Source: Pedobacter sp. Leaf176 (GTDB lineage: Bacteria; Bacteroidota; Bacteroidia; Sphingobacteriales; Sphingobacteriaceae). From it: 64,000 bases of DNA. The stretch lies in assembly GCF_001424305.1 (NCBI RefSeq), contig NZ_LMPD01000004.1, positions 62,001 through 126,000 on the forward strand. The letters run 5' to 3'. Made by a program: the position numbers and the translations under genes. A model generated the notes under the pieces. That model searched no databases. It was not told where the DNA came from and saw nothing but the letters and a program-made list of their open reading frames with translations. This document shows, piece by piece, positions 1-8,464 of the stretch. Every line of letters begins with the position of its first letter. The first letter of the stretch is position 1.

Positions 1-744
1 AGAAACGAACATAGAATCGATTTTTTCATCCCCGAAAGAGTTAAGTGAAATATATGCTACACTGTTCGGATACCACTTTAGCTCTAATAAGGATGATTCG
101 CCTGGAAATGCCGGATAGACTTCCTTTTCCTCGGTGCGCTTATGGGTAAGTTTTAATTCTAAAAGCTTTCCGGTAGGTTTTTTAATTTTGACGTCAAACT
201 GCGTGCCCTCAAGTCCTTGTAATAGTTTGCTAACGCTATAATCCAGCAATACATAGTCTGTTGAAGAGGAAATATATGGTGAAACACTTTCGAGAATGTA
301 ATCTTTTGTTGATTTACCGTTTATTTCAACGACTTCACTGCCTATAGGTATTTCATTCTTTTTACTAAGATTTACATGTGTAATTATAGCTTTACCTTCA
401 ACGTTCTCAATAAAGAGCCTGTAATCACCAAACATAGTATTTAAGGGCTCGAAATCTTTACCACTTGGCATATAAACATTGGAGTGACCGTCCTTCAGCG
501 TAGCACAGAATTTTTGTAGTTCAAGGTAATATTCGTAATCTGATTTAGTTTCTTGAATTGAATTGATTAACGATTTGTATGTGCTATCCCACTTAACACG
601 ATCTATTTTGTTTAGATAGACAAAATTATAATTTACTTCTTGCCAGAATTTAGATAGTCCATAAATTTTTTCGGCCTTAGTTAGTTTATTGGATTGAGAA
701 AATGTAACCAATGGTAACATTAAAAATAGGAAAATTTTTTTCAT
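1..744 (-). CDS. S41 family peptidase, N-terminal part (runs off the left edge)
   Basis: The frame is open from an ATG at 744 to the window edge (248 codons, no stop), so the 3' end is missing. The product starts with a signal peptide (MKKIF..., hydrophobic, then TFSQ) and is probably exported to the periplasm. Residues 82-90 read TLKDGHSNV, typical of the helical N-terminal domain of C-terminal-processing-type (S41) peptidases. A PDZ-like stretch follows (IPIGSEVVEINGKS), then VAYISLNSFGDE, the start of the catalytic beta fold. The nucleophile Ser and its partner would lie outside the window. It resembles the S41 protein at 19645-21882. The family is fairly sure; the substrate is unknown. 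Confidence 0.8.
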   Translation of the reverse strand, partial: MKKIFLFLMLPLVTFSQSNKLTKAEKIYGLSKFWQEVNYNFVYLNKIDRVKWDSTYKSLINSIQETKSDYEYYLELQKFCATLKDGHSNVYMPSGKDFEPLNTMFGDYRLFIENVEGKAIITHVNLSKKNEIPIGSEVVEINGKSTKDYILESVSPYISSSTDYVLLDYSVSKLLQGLEGTQFDVKIKKPTGKLLELKLTHKRTEEKEVYPAFPGESSLLELKWYPNSVAYISLNSFGDEKIDSMFVS

Positions 745-887
745 ATTAATTTAGTGTGTTTGATAATCCGTCATTCTCAGATTTTATTTCATGGTGAAGA
801 ATCCGTCTTAATTTACATGATCCATAATTTACAAAATAAATTAATTATAATCCGAGTTATATGTGCATTTATCGTATATCTGAAAAA

Positions 888-917
888 ATAAAAATCCTGT
901 CAAAACGTTGACAGGAT
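888..917 (-). terminator. Intrinsic terminator of the 943-3420 operon
   Basis: ATCCTGTC (894-901) pairs with GACAGGAT (910-917) around an 8-nt loop. On the minus strand the stem is followed by a T-rich run (888-893 and beyond), 26 bases after the stop codon at 943. Confidence 0.75.
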
Positions 918-942
918 CTGCTAATTTGTTTGGTTTAAATTC

Positions 943-2232
943 TTATTTAAAAGTTACCGCTCCGTATTCCGTTTTTATAATAACGTTAGCCGTCCCCCCG
1001 TTTCCAATCTTACCACTATATTTTTTATCCTCGTCGTCGTCGCTTATGAGCCTGGATGTTACATTAGACCCATATTTAAAGCCTGCGTAGGTTGTAGAAA
1101 CTGTAAAAGTTGCGTTGTAATTGTCGCTGAATCCCAAACCTACACTTGCATATTCTCCTATAAAGTTAAAATTTTTACAGGCAGGTGCGATTTCGTTAAT
1201 GGTTAGCCGGTTATAGTCCATATCTATCGAAGCATCGCCGTTTAAAGTGCCAAGCGTAACGTTTGTATATTCAGTTTTAAGAGAAAGCTTACCAATGTTT
1301 GCTAAAGTTAGGCTACTATAGCTTTGTTTAATAACTGTATTCCCTTTAATATTATTGATATTAACTTTTGCATATTCGCTATTCAACAATAAATTACCGC
1401 CGATAGAACCAATCGTTAATCCGCCTCCATATTGAACCTTAATGTTGGCAGATTTTGAAATTGTATTTACGTTTACCGGAACATATTCTGCATCCAATTG
1501 CAAGGTGCCTACTGAGCCGATGCTAACACCACCACCATATTCATGTTTAACAACTGCTGTATTTATATTCTGTACGGTCATTTTACCATACTCTACATTG
1601 AGATAATTGTTGGTGCTATTCAAATTGCCCGCAGTTAAATTTCCGTATTGAACTTTTAACGAAGTAGGCCCGGAAAAATCGCCAAGGTTTATACTTCCAT
1701 ATTGCTGCTGCGCTGTTAATGGATTTACCGAGGGCATATAAACCACGTAGTTAACTTTAATTTCCCTCCTCCAGGTGGTAACACCATTCCTCAGTTTCCG
1801 CCCATAATTGCCATTTCTGTCATTCATATTTGTGCGCACCGAAACCAGATCGCCTGCCTTATTGGCTTCAATACTCACCTCGTCAATCAATTTCTGGACA
1901 TCATTATCCGAATTGCTGTAAGCTTTAATTTCTACATCAATCTTCACTTCTTTCCTGTCCCAGGTTTTTATTAACATAGAACCATACTGATTGTTAAGAC
2001 TCACTTTATCAGTGTTATCTACACTAAAGGTTTTACTAAAATTTTTGGTTCGTTCTGCGTCACCAACTACTTTTGTCTCATCCGCAATGCGGGCAAATGT
2101 GTTGGTTTTTGAGTTTGTAGTCGTATTAACTGCATAAGTTTCTACAGGCGCGTTAACGACGACACCTTGTTGAGCACTTGTTTCTACGGCGATGAAAGCC
2201 ATTAAGGCTAAGAATAATTTTATTGTTTTCAT
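943..2232 (-). CDS. Secreted repeat (beta-solenoid-like, DUF4097-like) protein
   Basis: A 429-residue protein with an N-terminal signal peptide (MKTIKLFLALMAF..., cleavage near SAQ). Residues ~75-165 form a lead-in rich in charged strands. From ~175 to ~400 it is made of short repeats of about 18-22 residues, each with a Tyr-Gly or Tyr-containing turn (QYGSINLG, QYGNLTAG, EYGKMTV, EYGGGVSIGSVG, QYGGGLTIGSIG, EYAKVNI). That pattern suggests stacked beta-strand rungs. It resembles the putative-adhesin (DUF4097-type) proteins often found beside Bacteroidota ECF sigma genes. It is the last gene of a sigma/anti-sigma operon, so it is a likely regulon member or sensor partner. Adhesin function is only an inference. 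Confidence 0.7.
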   Translation of the reverse strand: MKTIKLFLALMAFIAVETSAQQGVVVNAPVETYAVNTTTNSKTNTFARIADETKVVGDAERTKNFSKTFSVDNTDKVSLNNQYGSMLIKTWDRKEVKIDVEIKAYSNSDNDVQKLIDEVSIEANKAGDLVSVRTNMNDRNGNYGRKLRNGVTTWRREIKVNYVVYMPSVNPLTAQQQYGSINLGDFSGPTSLKVQYGNLTAGNLNSTNNYLNVEYGKMTVQNINTAVVKHEYGGGVSIGSVGTLQLDAEYVPVNVNTISKSANIKVQYGGGLTIGSIGGNLLLNSEYAKVNINNIKGNTVIKQSYSSLTLANIGKLSLKTEYTNVTLGTLNGDASIDMDYNRLTINEIAPACKNFNFIGEYASVGLGFSDNYNATFTVSTTYAGFKYGSNVTSRLISDDDEDKKYSGKIGNGGTANVIIKTEYGAVTFK

Positions 2233-2324
2233 GTTTTGTTAGTTGTTAAACATTTAGCTCCTTAAAATCTGCCGGCCGGTTCTAAGTGAAATAAATGTGG
2301 TGAGCGCATGTTGTGTTTCGATTC

Positions 2325-2870
2325 TTATATCTGGTTAACTTTTTTATAATCATCAACCTGGTTTATAATTAATAACTGTTGCTTTAATAAGTTTAGCTGT
2401 ATTTCACGGTTTTTAACCATTGCCTTAACTACAAAAACCTGATTTGGCGTGGTCGGCAATTCGGCTTTTAACCTTTCATAATCATCATCCAGTTTCTTCA
2501 AATCATCGGTAAACTTTTTATACAAATCCGGGTTCGCGGATGCAAAAATTGCAAGGCTGTCTCTCTTCTCGGTAATCAGGCTTGTGAACTGAATTTCTTT
2601 TTTTGCCGCCGCTGCATTAACGTCAGCGATTTCTAAATCGTGGTTTCGCGATCTTCCTGCGTAAAACCAAACTAAACCGAAAACAACTATAATAGCCGCT
2701 GCTGTACTCATCCATAAATAAAGCTTTATCGACTTTTTTTTACTTTTCCGATCTAACTTCTGTTTGGCATCTAATTCCAGTTCAATTTTTGCCCAAAGGC
2801 TTGCCGATGGTTCAAAAACATCGAAATCTTTCCGATTTATTTTAACAAAGGTTTCTAATCTATTATTCAT
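2325..2870 (-). CDS. Membrane anti-sigma factor-like protein
   Basis: A 181-residue protein. Residues 1-45 are cytoplasmic and charged, with a motif FVKINRKDFDVFEP that recurs as FVEQNRAAFDELEAP in the protein at 57308-58093. A single membrane segment spans ~50-70 (STAAAIIVVFGLVWFYAG), and a helical, probably coiled-coil periplasmic part follows (~90-175). The start overlaps the end of the sigma gene by 8 bases, which implies coupled translation. By position and topology it should hold the sigma factor at the membrane. No zinc-finger anti-sigma motif is seen. The role is inferred from context. Confidence 0.7.
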   Translation of the reverse strand: MNNRLETFVKINRKDFDVFEPSASLWAKIELELDAKQKLDRKSKKKSIKLYLWMSTAAAIIVVFGLVWFYAGRSRNHDLEIADVNAAAAKKEIQFTSLITEKRDSLAIFASANPDLYKKFTDDLKKLDDDYERLKAELPTTPNQVFVVKAMVKNREIQLNLLKQQLLIINQVDDYKKVNQI

Positions 2871-3420
2871 CTCTCATCCCTTTCTGTTCTAAAATACTTT
2901 TTAATTTCTTTTTTGCCCGCATGTATTGGGTGCGGCTGGTATTTTCACTTATTTTTAAAATATGTGCAATTTCCTCATGATCGTAGCCTTCTAAAAGGTA
3001 TAAACTTAACACCACACGGTAACCGTCGGGTAATTGCGTTATGGACTGTCTAATCTCATCAGCCTGTAATTGCACTTCATATATATCTGCGGTAACTTCA
3101 TCAGGAACTTCCGAAACTTCATCTGTACTCACAAATTCAAACTTTCGTTTACGTAGGTAATTAATAGATTTGTTTATCACAATCTGTTTTAACCAGAGTC
3201 CGAAAGTGGTTTCCTGCCTGAAGTCAACAATTCTGGTGAAAGCATCCAAAAATGCTTCCTGTAAAACATCTTCAGCCTCTTCCTCATAATTTAAAATTCG
3301 CAGCGCCACATTATACATCGCTTTTGCATACAGTTTATACAATTCAAACTGTGCTGCTCTGCTGCCACGCATGCATTCTTTTACAAGTTCCAGGTTTTTA
3401 TCTACGTAAACGGCTTCCAA
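2863..3420 (-). CDS. ECF-type RNA polymerase sigma-70 factor
   Basis: 185 residues. Sigma region 2 is at ~10-95: ALRILNYEEEAEDVLQEAF, then GLWLKQIVINKSINYLRKRK, the usual core-binding and -10-recognition helices. Region 4 is at ~120-180, with LPDGYRVVLSLYLLEGYDHEEIA and a helix-turn-helix ending TRTQ-like (SRTQYMRAKKKL). The start is a TTG at 3418-3420; no in-frame ATG lies upstream before region 2, so TTG is the only start that fits family length. It is the first gene of the operon with its anti-sigma partner and the secreted repeat protein. It should direct RNA polymerase to a small stress or envelope regulon. Confidence 0.9.
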   Translation of the reverse strand: MEAVYVDKNLELVKECMRGSRAAQFELYKLYAKAMYNVALRILNYEEEAEDVLQEAFLDAFTRIVDFRQETTFGLWLKQIVINKSINYLRKRKFEFVSTDEVSEVPDEVTADIYEVQLQADEIRQSITQLPDGYRVVLSLYLLEGYDHEEIAHILKISENTSRTQYMRAKKKLKSILEQKGMRDE

Positions 3421-3531
3421 AATTTCGAATATTCTGATTATAAGACATACGGGATTTTCAAACGTTGCATCAAGGTAAAAAAAAATTAAACAAAGTGCTG
3501 CGTACTGAGAAGGCTGCGAAATGCTAAATAG

Positions 3532-3581
3532 ATTGTAGCAATACAGCAGTCAATGGGTTCCGGCTACGCTTTTGCTACAAT
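3532..3581. repeat. Inverted repeat in the divergent 3421-3759 spacer
   Basis: ATTGTAGCAA (3532-3541) and TTGCTACAAT (3572-3581) are perfect 10-base inverted arms around a 30-base loop. They lie between the sigma gene (minus) and the NTF2-like gene (plus). There is no T-run, so it is not an obvious terminator. It looks like one of the scattered palindromic intergenic repeats of this genome. Nothing else recognisable was seen in this 339-base spacer. Confidence 0.5.
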
Positions 3582-3759
3582 ACTTCAAACTTTTCGATAA
3601 AAAGCTATGTTATTGTTAAAAATTATTGCCGCTAATCGGGTTAATTTTTAAAGAAAGTTAATCGCAATAAATCAAAACCTCCAGGCGAAATCTATGGAAA
3701 GTGATGCGACACTTCATCATAAATTTGAAATCCCTGAAACAAAGGATTAACTTCATACT

Positions 3760-4164
3760 ATGGAAACCGATTTAATAATTTCTACCATTAACGATCTACA
3801 TAAAAAAGCAAATTCTGCTTTAGAAGATAAGGATGCTGCCAATTATCTATCCGTTTTTGATGATTCACTCCTCTATACGAATGCAGATCAGACTAAGCTG
3901 GATAAACAGGCATATTCAAACGAAATAGAAAAATTTTTTAGAAGAACGAAACGAATTGAAACAAGTCAGTATCGCATAAAATCATCGTTTGAAAATGATG
4001 TTTTCACCGAAAAAATCGCCCGTAAATCAATAATTATCAAACCAAATTTATTGGTGCTATCTAAAAAGCAAACGATCCAGACAGAAGAAATTTTTCATTG
4101 GAAAAACATCAATGGTGAATGGAAAGTTTTTGCGGTTGATATTGTTTTAGAAGAAAAGTATTAA
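3760..4164 (+). CDS. NTF2/SnoaL-like domain protein
   Basis: 134 residues with no signal peptide. An N-terminal helix (INDLHKKANSALEDKDAANYLSVF) is followed by a short 'LLYTNADQTKLDK' segment and three to four beta strands ending WKNINGEWKVFAVDIVLEE. That layout matches the NTF2-like cone fold (DUF4440/SnoaL type), where the last strands usually read 'W.k..g.WkI'. No catalytic residues can be assigned. It lies alone between a divergent sigma operon and aspS. The fold call is moderate; the function is unknown. Confidence 0.6.
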   Translation: METDLIISTINDLHKKANSALEDKDAANYLSVFDDSLLYTNADQTKLDKQAYSNEIEKFFRRTKRIETSQYRIKSSFENDVFTEKIARKSIIIKPNLLVLSKKQTIQTEEIFHWKNINGEWKVFAVDIVLEEKY

Positions 4165-4230
4165 TTCGACAACTATCTTTTCGATAGAACTTTCTTAAAT
4201 CTTCCCTGCCAATCTTTAAAACAAAATCGG

Positions 4231-4238
4231 TATTTTTG
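4231..4238 (+). promoter_or_regulatory. Bacteroidota -7 box upstream of aspS
   Basis: TATTTTTG matches TAnnTTTG exactly, 22 bases before the aspS ATG. A good -33 TTTG is not obvious (CCTG at the expected spacing). Confidence 0.4.
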
Positions 4239-4260
4239 CCGCTTAATCTAGAATTACAAT

Positions 4261-6006
4261 ATGTTAAGAACGGTAACCTGCGGTGCATTAAGCCTTGAAA
4301 ATTTGGGCGACAGTGTAACCCTGTGCGGTTGGGTGCAAAAATCAAGAGATTTAGGCGGTATGACTTTTATAGACATTCGCGATCGTTATGGTATTACTCA
4401 GTTGGTTTTTAACATGGATGACAATCGTGCGCTTTGCGAAGCAGCACGTACATTAGGCCGCGAGTTTGTTATTAAAGCCACCGGTATAGTGGTGGAGCGT
4501 AGCAACAAAAACCCCAAAATGTCGACTGGTGATGTAGAAATCAAAATTTCGGCATTGGAGGTTCTGAATGCGGCAAAATTACCTCCGTTCTTAATCGATG
4601 ATGAAACTGATGGAGGTGATGAGTTGAGAATGAAATACCGTTACCTGGATTTACGCCGTAATCCGGTTCGTAATAATTTGGTTTTACGTCATAAAATGGC
4701 ACAATCGGTTCGACGTTATTTAGATGCTTTGGATTTCATCGAAGTAGAAACACCGGTTTTAATTAAATCTACGCCGGAAGGTGCAAGAGATTTCGTGGTG
4801 CCAAGTCGTATGAATGCCGGTGAATTTTATGCTTTACCACAATCACCGCAAACTTTTAAGCAGTTGCTTATGGTTTCCGGTTTCGACAGGTATTTCCAGA
4901 TTGTTAAATGTTTCAGAGACGAAGATTTAAGAGCCGACCGTCAACCTGAATTCACACAGATTGACTGTGAAATGTCGTTCATCGAACAGGAGGATATCCT
5001 GAATACTTTCGAAGGGCTAATCCGTACGCTTTTTAAAGAAGTCCGTAATTACGATTTACCTGAAGTTCCGCGCATGCAATACGCAGATGCCATGCGTTTA
5101 TATGGCTCTGACAAACCAGATACCCGTTTTGCAATGCAGTTTATAGAGCTTAACGATTTGGTAAAAGGCAAAGGTTTTCCAGTTTTTGATAATGCAGAAT
5201 TGGTTGTAGGGATTAATGCCAAAGGTGCTGCAAGTTATACCCGTAAACAGTTAGATGAGCTGACTGACTTTATCAAACGGCCTCAAATTGGCGCGACCGG
5301 ATTAATTTACGCCCGTCATAATGATGATGGAACCATTAAATCTTCTGTGGATAAATTCTTCAATGAAGAAGATTTGAAACAATGGAGCCAGGCTTTCGAA
5401 ACGGAAAAAGGCGATTTGATTTTAGTACTTGCCGGTTCAACGGATAAAGTACGCAAGCAATTAAATGAACTTCGCTTAGAAATGGGTAACCGTTTAGGCC
5501 TGCGCGATAAAAATAAATTCTCTGCGCTTTGGGTTTTAGATTTTCCTCTTTTAGAGTGGGATGAGGAAACTGAACGGTACCATGCCATGCACCATCCCTT
5601 CACATCGCCAAAACCAGAAGATATCGCTTTGCTAGATACTGATCCGAAAAATGTTCGGGCGAATGCATACGATATGGTTATCAATGGAACCGAGATTGGT
5701 GGTGGCTCCATTCGTATTCACGACAGAGCATTACAGGCTTTAATGTTTAAGCATTTAGGTTTCAGTGCCGAAGAAGCTCAGAAACAATTTGGTTTCTTAA
5801 TGGATGCTTTCGAGTTTGGCGCGCCTCCGCATGGTGGCATTGCCTTTGGTTTTGACCGTTTAACTTCAATTTTTGCAGGTTTGGATTCAATTCGTGACGT
5901 AATTGCATTTCCGAAAAATAACTCAGGAAGAGACGTAATGATTGATAGTCCGAGTAGCATCGATGATAAGCAACTGAAAGAACTTAAAATTAAAACAGAT
6001 TTATAG
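4261..6006 (+). CDS. aspS: Aspartyl-tRNA synthetase
   Basis: Charges tRNA-Asp with aspartate in the cytoplasm. The 581-residue length is normal for the bacterial type. The N-terminal OB-fold anticodon domain (1-~110) contains [20 protein letters not shown]. The class II core starts with motif 1 near 140. Motif 2 is [18 protein letters not shown] (~217-235), and motif 3 is [10 protein letters not shown] (~523-533). The bacterial GAD insertion domain lies between motifs 2 and 3 (~285-400). Whether the enzyme discriminates tRNA-Asn cannot be read from the sequence. It is monocistronic, with a strong terminator 70 bases after the stop. Confidence 0.97.
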   Translation: MLRTVTCGALSLENLGDSVTLCGWVQKSRDLGGMTFIDIRDRYGITQLVFNMDDNRALCEAARTLGREFVIKATGIVVERSNKNPKMSTGDVEIKISALEVLNAAKLPPFLIDDETDGGDELRMKYRYLDLRRNPVRNNLVLRHKMAQSVRRYLDALDFIEVETPVLIKSTPEGARDFVVPSRMNAGEFYALPQSPQTFKQLLMVSGFDRYFQIVKCFRDEDLRADRQPEFTQIDCEMSFIEQEDILNTFEGLIRTLFKEVRNYDLPEVPRMQYADAMRLYGSDKPDTRFAMQFIELNDLVKGKGFPVFDNAELVVGINAKGAASYTRKQLDELTDFIKRPQIGATGLIYARHNDDGTIKSSVDKFFNEEDLKQWSQAFETEKGDLILVLAGSTDKVRKQLNELRLEMGNRLGLRDKNKFSALWVLDFPLLEWDEETERYHAMHHPFTSPKPEDIALLDTDPKNVRANAYDMVINGTEIGGGSIRIHDRALQALMFKHLGFSAEEAQKQFGFLMDAFEFGAPPHGGIAFGFDRLTSIFAGLDSIRDVIAFPKNNSGRDVMIDSPSSIDDKQLKELKIKTDL

Positions 6007-6075
6007 TTCAATTATTCGTTAGTCATTGCTCAATGGTTATGGCGTAGATATTATTTTTAAAAAGGCCAGATGTAT

Positions 6076-6117
6076 ATAATAAAGCCTCAGGATTTAAAAA
6101 TCCTGAGGCTTTATTAT
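6076..6117. terminator. Bidirectional terminator after aspS
   Basis: A perfect 20-base inverted repeat (arms 6076-6095 and 6098-6117; core AAAGCCTCAGGATTT), A-rich on one side and T-rich on the other. It sits between aspS (plus) and the minus-strand gene ending at 6169, so it can serve both. Confidence 0.8.
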
Positions 6118-6168
6118 AATTCATTTTAACGTTTTTCTTAATAGTAATTAAAGAAATGAACCATTGAA

Positions 6169-6606
6169 CTAATAAGTTTCACTATCTGGCGGAATCCCGT
6201 AATCAACAAATTTCTTTGCTTTTTTTTCAGTCCTCTTAGTGAAGAATCCTTTTACGGAATTGAAAATTGCAGAGATATGTTCGGCATCTAAAGATTTTCC
6301 AACCTTACCGGAAATCAGCCCTACAGCAGCCTTTGTTAAAAAACCCGCACTTCTGAATAAAGTTTTATTCATGAACATCGGTAATAACAGAGACATTGCT
6401 GTGCCACTTAAATTCAATTTATCATCGACTTTAAAAAGATTACCTGGTTTAGCGTACTTTTTAATTAGTGCGCCCAATGTAAACTGACGAAAAAAGTTAC
6501 TGGTATCTGCTTTGAGCATATTCTGTTTAAGTATATACTCAACTTTTAATTCAATTTTTTTTGCCTGCAAATCGTCGAGACTTCTGATGTTTCTATAGTT
6601 TTTCAT
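6169..6606 (-). CDS. Small conserved protein of the holin/YtxH group
   Basis: 145 residues. The start is taken at the ATG at 6606 because AAGGAGG lies 6 bases before it; a longer frame from 6636 exists but lacks this site. The N-terminal half is helical and charged (SLDDLQAKKIELKVEYILKQ). The centre is hydrophobic (LSGTAMSLLLPMFMNKTLF, then AAVGLISGKVGKSL), and the C-terminus is basic, ending PPDSETY. I do not recognise a named family. Translation probably couples to the upstream holin-like gene (14-base overlap). It is likely a membrane-associated partner of that protein. Confidence 0.6.
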   Translation of the reverse strand: MKNYRNIRSLDDLQAKKIELKVEYILKQNMLKADTSNFFRQFTLGALIKKYAKPGNLFKVDDKLNLSGTAMSLLLPMFMNKTLFRSAGFLTKAAVGLISGKVGKSLDAEHISAIFNSVKGFFTKRTEKKAKKFVDYGIPPDSETY

Positions 6607-6973
6607 CGTCTTCCTCCTTATCTGCGAGTTTATCAAAATATTTTCTTATCGCCATGTTTATAATAGCCTTCTCTATGTATTTATCCTTAGTAAGGTAAAC
6701 GATTATGGCCAATAAAATATAAATTAGAGACACACAACCAAATCCTCCAGAATAACTATTAAGCACATCTGATAAATAAAGCGCAAGCGTTACAGAACCA
6801 AATAAAAAAGCCAATATAAAGCATACTATAACAAAGGTGTTTGTTACTAAATCCGCGAAAATTTTTGAACCTTTTTCTACGAGATGAAGCCTGGTATATT
6901 CCACCCTGGCTTCTAAAAAGCCTTTTGCATCATCTATTAGATCTTCAATACTTTTATCTTTATTTTCCTGCAT
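6593..6973 (-). CDS. Phage-holin-like (Holin-X type) membrane protein
   Basis: 126 residues. The amphipathic N-terminus SIEDLIDDAKGFLEARVEYTRLHLVEKGSK is typical of the holin superfamily 6 / Holin-X family of small bacterial membrane proteins. Two membrane segments follow (~44-68 and ~80-98), then a charged tail with EEDDEKL. Despite the family name there are no phage genes around, so a housekeeping envelope role is more likely than lysis. It lies between a YtxH protein and the small protein ending at 6169, probably in one transcript. Confidence 0.75.
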   Translation of the reverse strand: MQENKDKSIEDLIDDAKGFLEARVEYTRLHLVEKGSKIFADLVTNTFVIVCFILAFLFGSVTLALYLSDVLNSYSGGFGCVSLIYILLAIIVYLTKDKYIEKAIINMAIRKYFDKLADKEEDDEKL

Positions 6974-7017
6974 AATTCGGATGAATTTTAGCTTGCATTC
7001 TTTAAGCGATTATTTAT

Positions 7018-7284
7018 TTATGCGTGTTCTACGTCGTCACTGTATTCCTCTTCAACACTTCTTAGCTTGGTTTTAATAGAGTCAACTACCTTATCTTTTA
7101 AACTAGAAAGATTATTGATTTCGTCTGCAGCTTTATCTTTTATTGAATCACCCAGATCTTTCAATGATTGACTTAATTTATCACGCGTTTCTTCACCTTT
7201 TTCAGGTGCAAATAAAATTCCTAGTGCGGCTCCTGCAGCTAGTCCAGCTAGTAGTGCAACTACAACTTTTGAATTATCGTTCAT
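7018..7284 (-). CDS. YtxH domain protein
   Basis: 88 residues. The N-terminal membrane segment ~8-26 is followed by the family signature GILFAPEKGEETR. The rest is an amphipathic, probably coiled-coil helix (LSQSLKDLGDSIKDK...). YtxH proteins are small membrane-anchored, often stress-induced proteins of unknown mechanism. It is clustered with holin-like and AI-2E family genes on the same strand, 59 bases downstream of the latter. Confidence 0.85.
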   Translation of the reverse strand: MNDNSKVVVALLAGLAAGAALGILFAPEKGEETRDKLSQSLKDLGDSIKDKAADEINNLSSLKDKVVDSIKTKLRSVEEEYSDDVEHA

Positions 7285-7343
7285 AATAATGTATTTTAAG
7301 GGTTTAATTTTTTTAAGGGTTTTCTATTAACAATAAGCTATAA

Positions 7344-8393
7344 TTATAACTCTTTATATTCGTTATTTGTTTTAATTCTTTCTAATCTTTCTGAAGCAAG
7401 CGTACTGGTTTCATAAATTTTAACGAGTAAAATAAAATAAGATAATAAAAGGGGGCCGAAAACTAAACCTAGTATCCCAAATAGTGGAATACCAATAATT
7501 ACGCCAATTACTGTTATTATCGGATGGATATTGCCAACTTTTTTTGCTATCATAAATCTGAGAACATTATCAATGTTGATTATAACGACAAATCCAAAAA
7601 TTAACATTGCCCAACCCGCAAAGTTATTTCCATTTGCTATTTGCAATATTGCCGCTGGTACGAACACTACTGGTGGTCCTAATATTGGCACAAAAGAAAT
7701 GAACGTAGTTATAACGCCCCAAAAAATGGGATCCTTATAGCCAAGGATGAAAAAGGATAAGCTAACCAGAGCGCCTTGAACCAGGCAAATTAAACCTTGT
7801 CCAATAACATTTGCGAAAGTCGTATTTCTCATTTCATCACCGAATCGCAATGCATTTTGCTCTCTGAAAGGTGCATATTTAATAAGTGAGGCTTCGAAAT
7901 TTTTACGCTCTGTAAGCATAAAGTATAGTAAAAAGTACATCACGAGCAAGCTGAGAATAATATTTACCGCACTTGAAATCAGTGATGGAAAAAGTTGAGT
8001 GGCCCAGCTACCTAAGCGATTCATACCTTCTTGTATTAAGCTTTCGTTTATTTTTACGGGAATTAAATGCTGAATTTTTACAAGTAAATTTCTAAAGAAA
8101 ATCTCATTATTTCTTAGCTCAGATATTTTGCTGATAACCATACTGCTCAGCGCATAAAAAGGCAGTACAATTAGAACAATGCTAATTGCTATTAGTAGTA
8201 TTGCGACTAATTTTCGGCTCCACCCTTTTACTTCTGCCAGATATATATAACCCGGTCGTATAATGGTGTATAAAACGAGTGTGCTTAAAATGGCGCTAAA
8301 AATCTCCTGTAGTGAATATGCGATGAGCAGCCCAAGTGCTATTATAATAACAAGATTAATGTTATTTCTTTGTTTATAAGAGAACACCGACAT
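7344..8393 (-). CDS. AI-2E family transporter (PerM-like permease)
   Basis: 349 residues with seven to eight membrane segments, starting ~15-33 and 35-50. The conserved C-terminal half contains FISFVPILGPPVVFVPAAI and IGVIIGIPLFGILGLVFGPLLLS, the diagnostic motifs of the AI-2E/PerM family (inner membrane). Family members have been linked to autoinducer export, ion antiport or permease roles; the substrate cannot be inferred here. It is the first gene of the likely unit 8393-6169. Confidence 0.88.
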   Translation of the reverse strand: MSVFSYKQRNNINLVIIIALGLLIAYSLQEIFSAILSTLVLYTIIRPGYIYLAEVKGWSRKLVAILLIAISIVLIVLPFYALSSMVISKISELRNNEIFFRNLLVKIQHLIPVKINESLIQEGMNRLGSWATQLFPSLISSAVNIILSLLVMYFLLYFMLTERKNFEASLIKYAPFREQNALRFGDEMRNTTFANVIGQGLICLVQGALVSLSFFILGYKDPIFWGVITTFISFVPILGPPVVFVPAAILQIANGNNFAGWAMLIFGFVVIINIDNVLRFMIAKKVGNIHPIITVIGVIIGIPLFGILGLVFGPLLLSYFILLVKIYETSTLASERLERIKTNNEYKEL

Positions 8394-8464
8394 ATATAAG
8401 TTGCTTGCTGTATATTAATAACAAAATGGTGAATTTTGTTTGGACATCAGTATTAATTATTGTG

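Noticed and set aside
6593..6973. Holin-like gene as evidence of a prophage
   Set aside because: No phage genes are near it, and Holin-X type proteins are common chromosomal membrane proteins.
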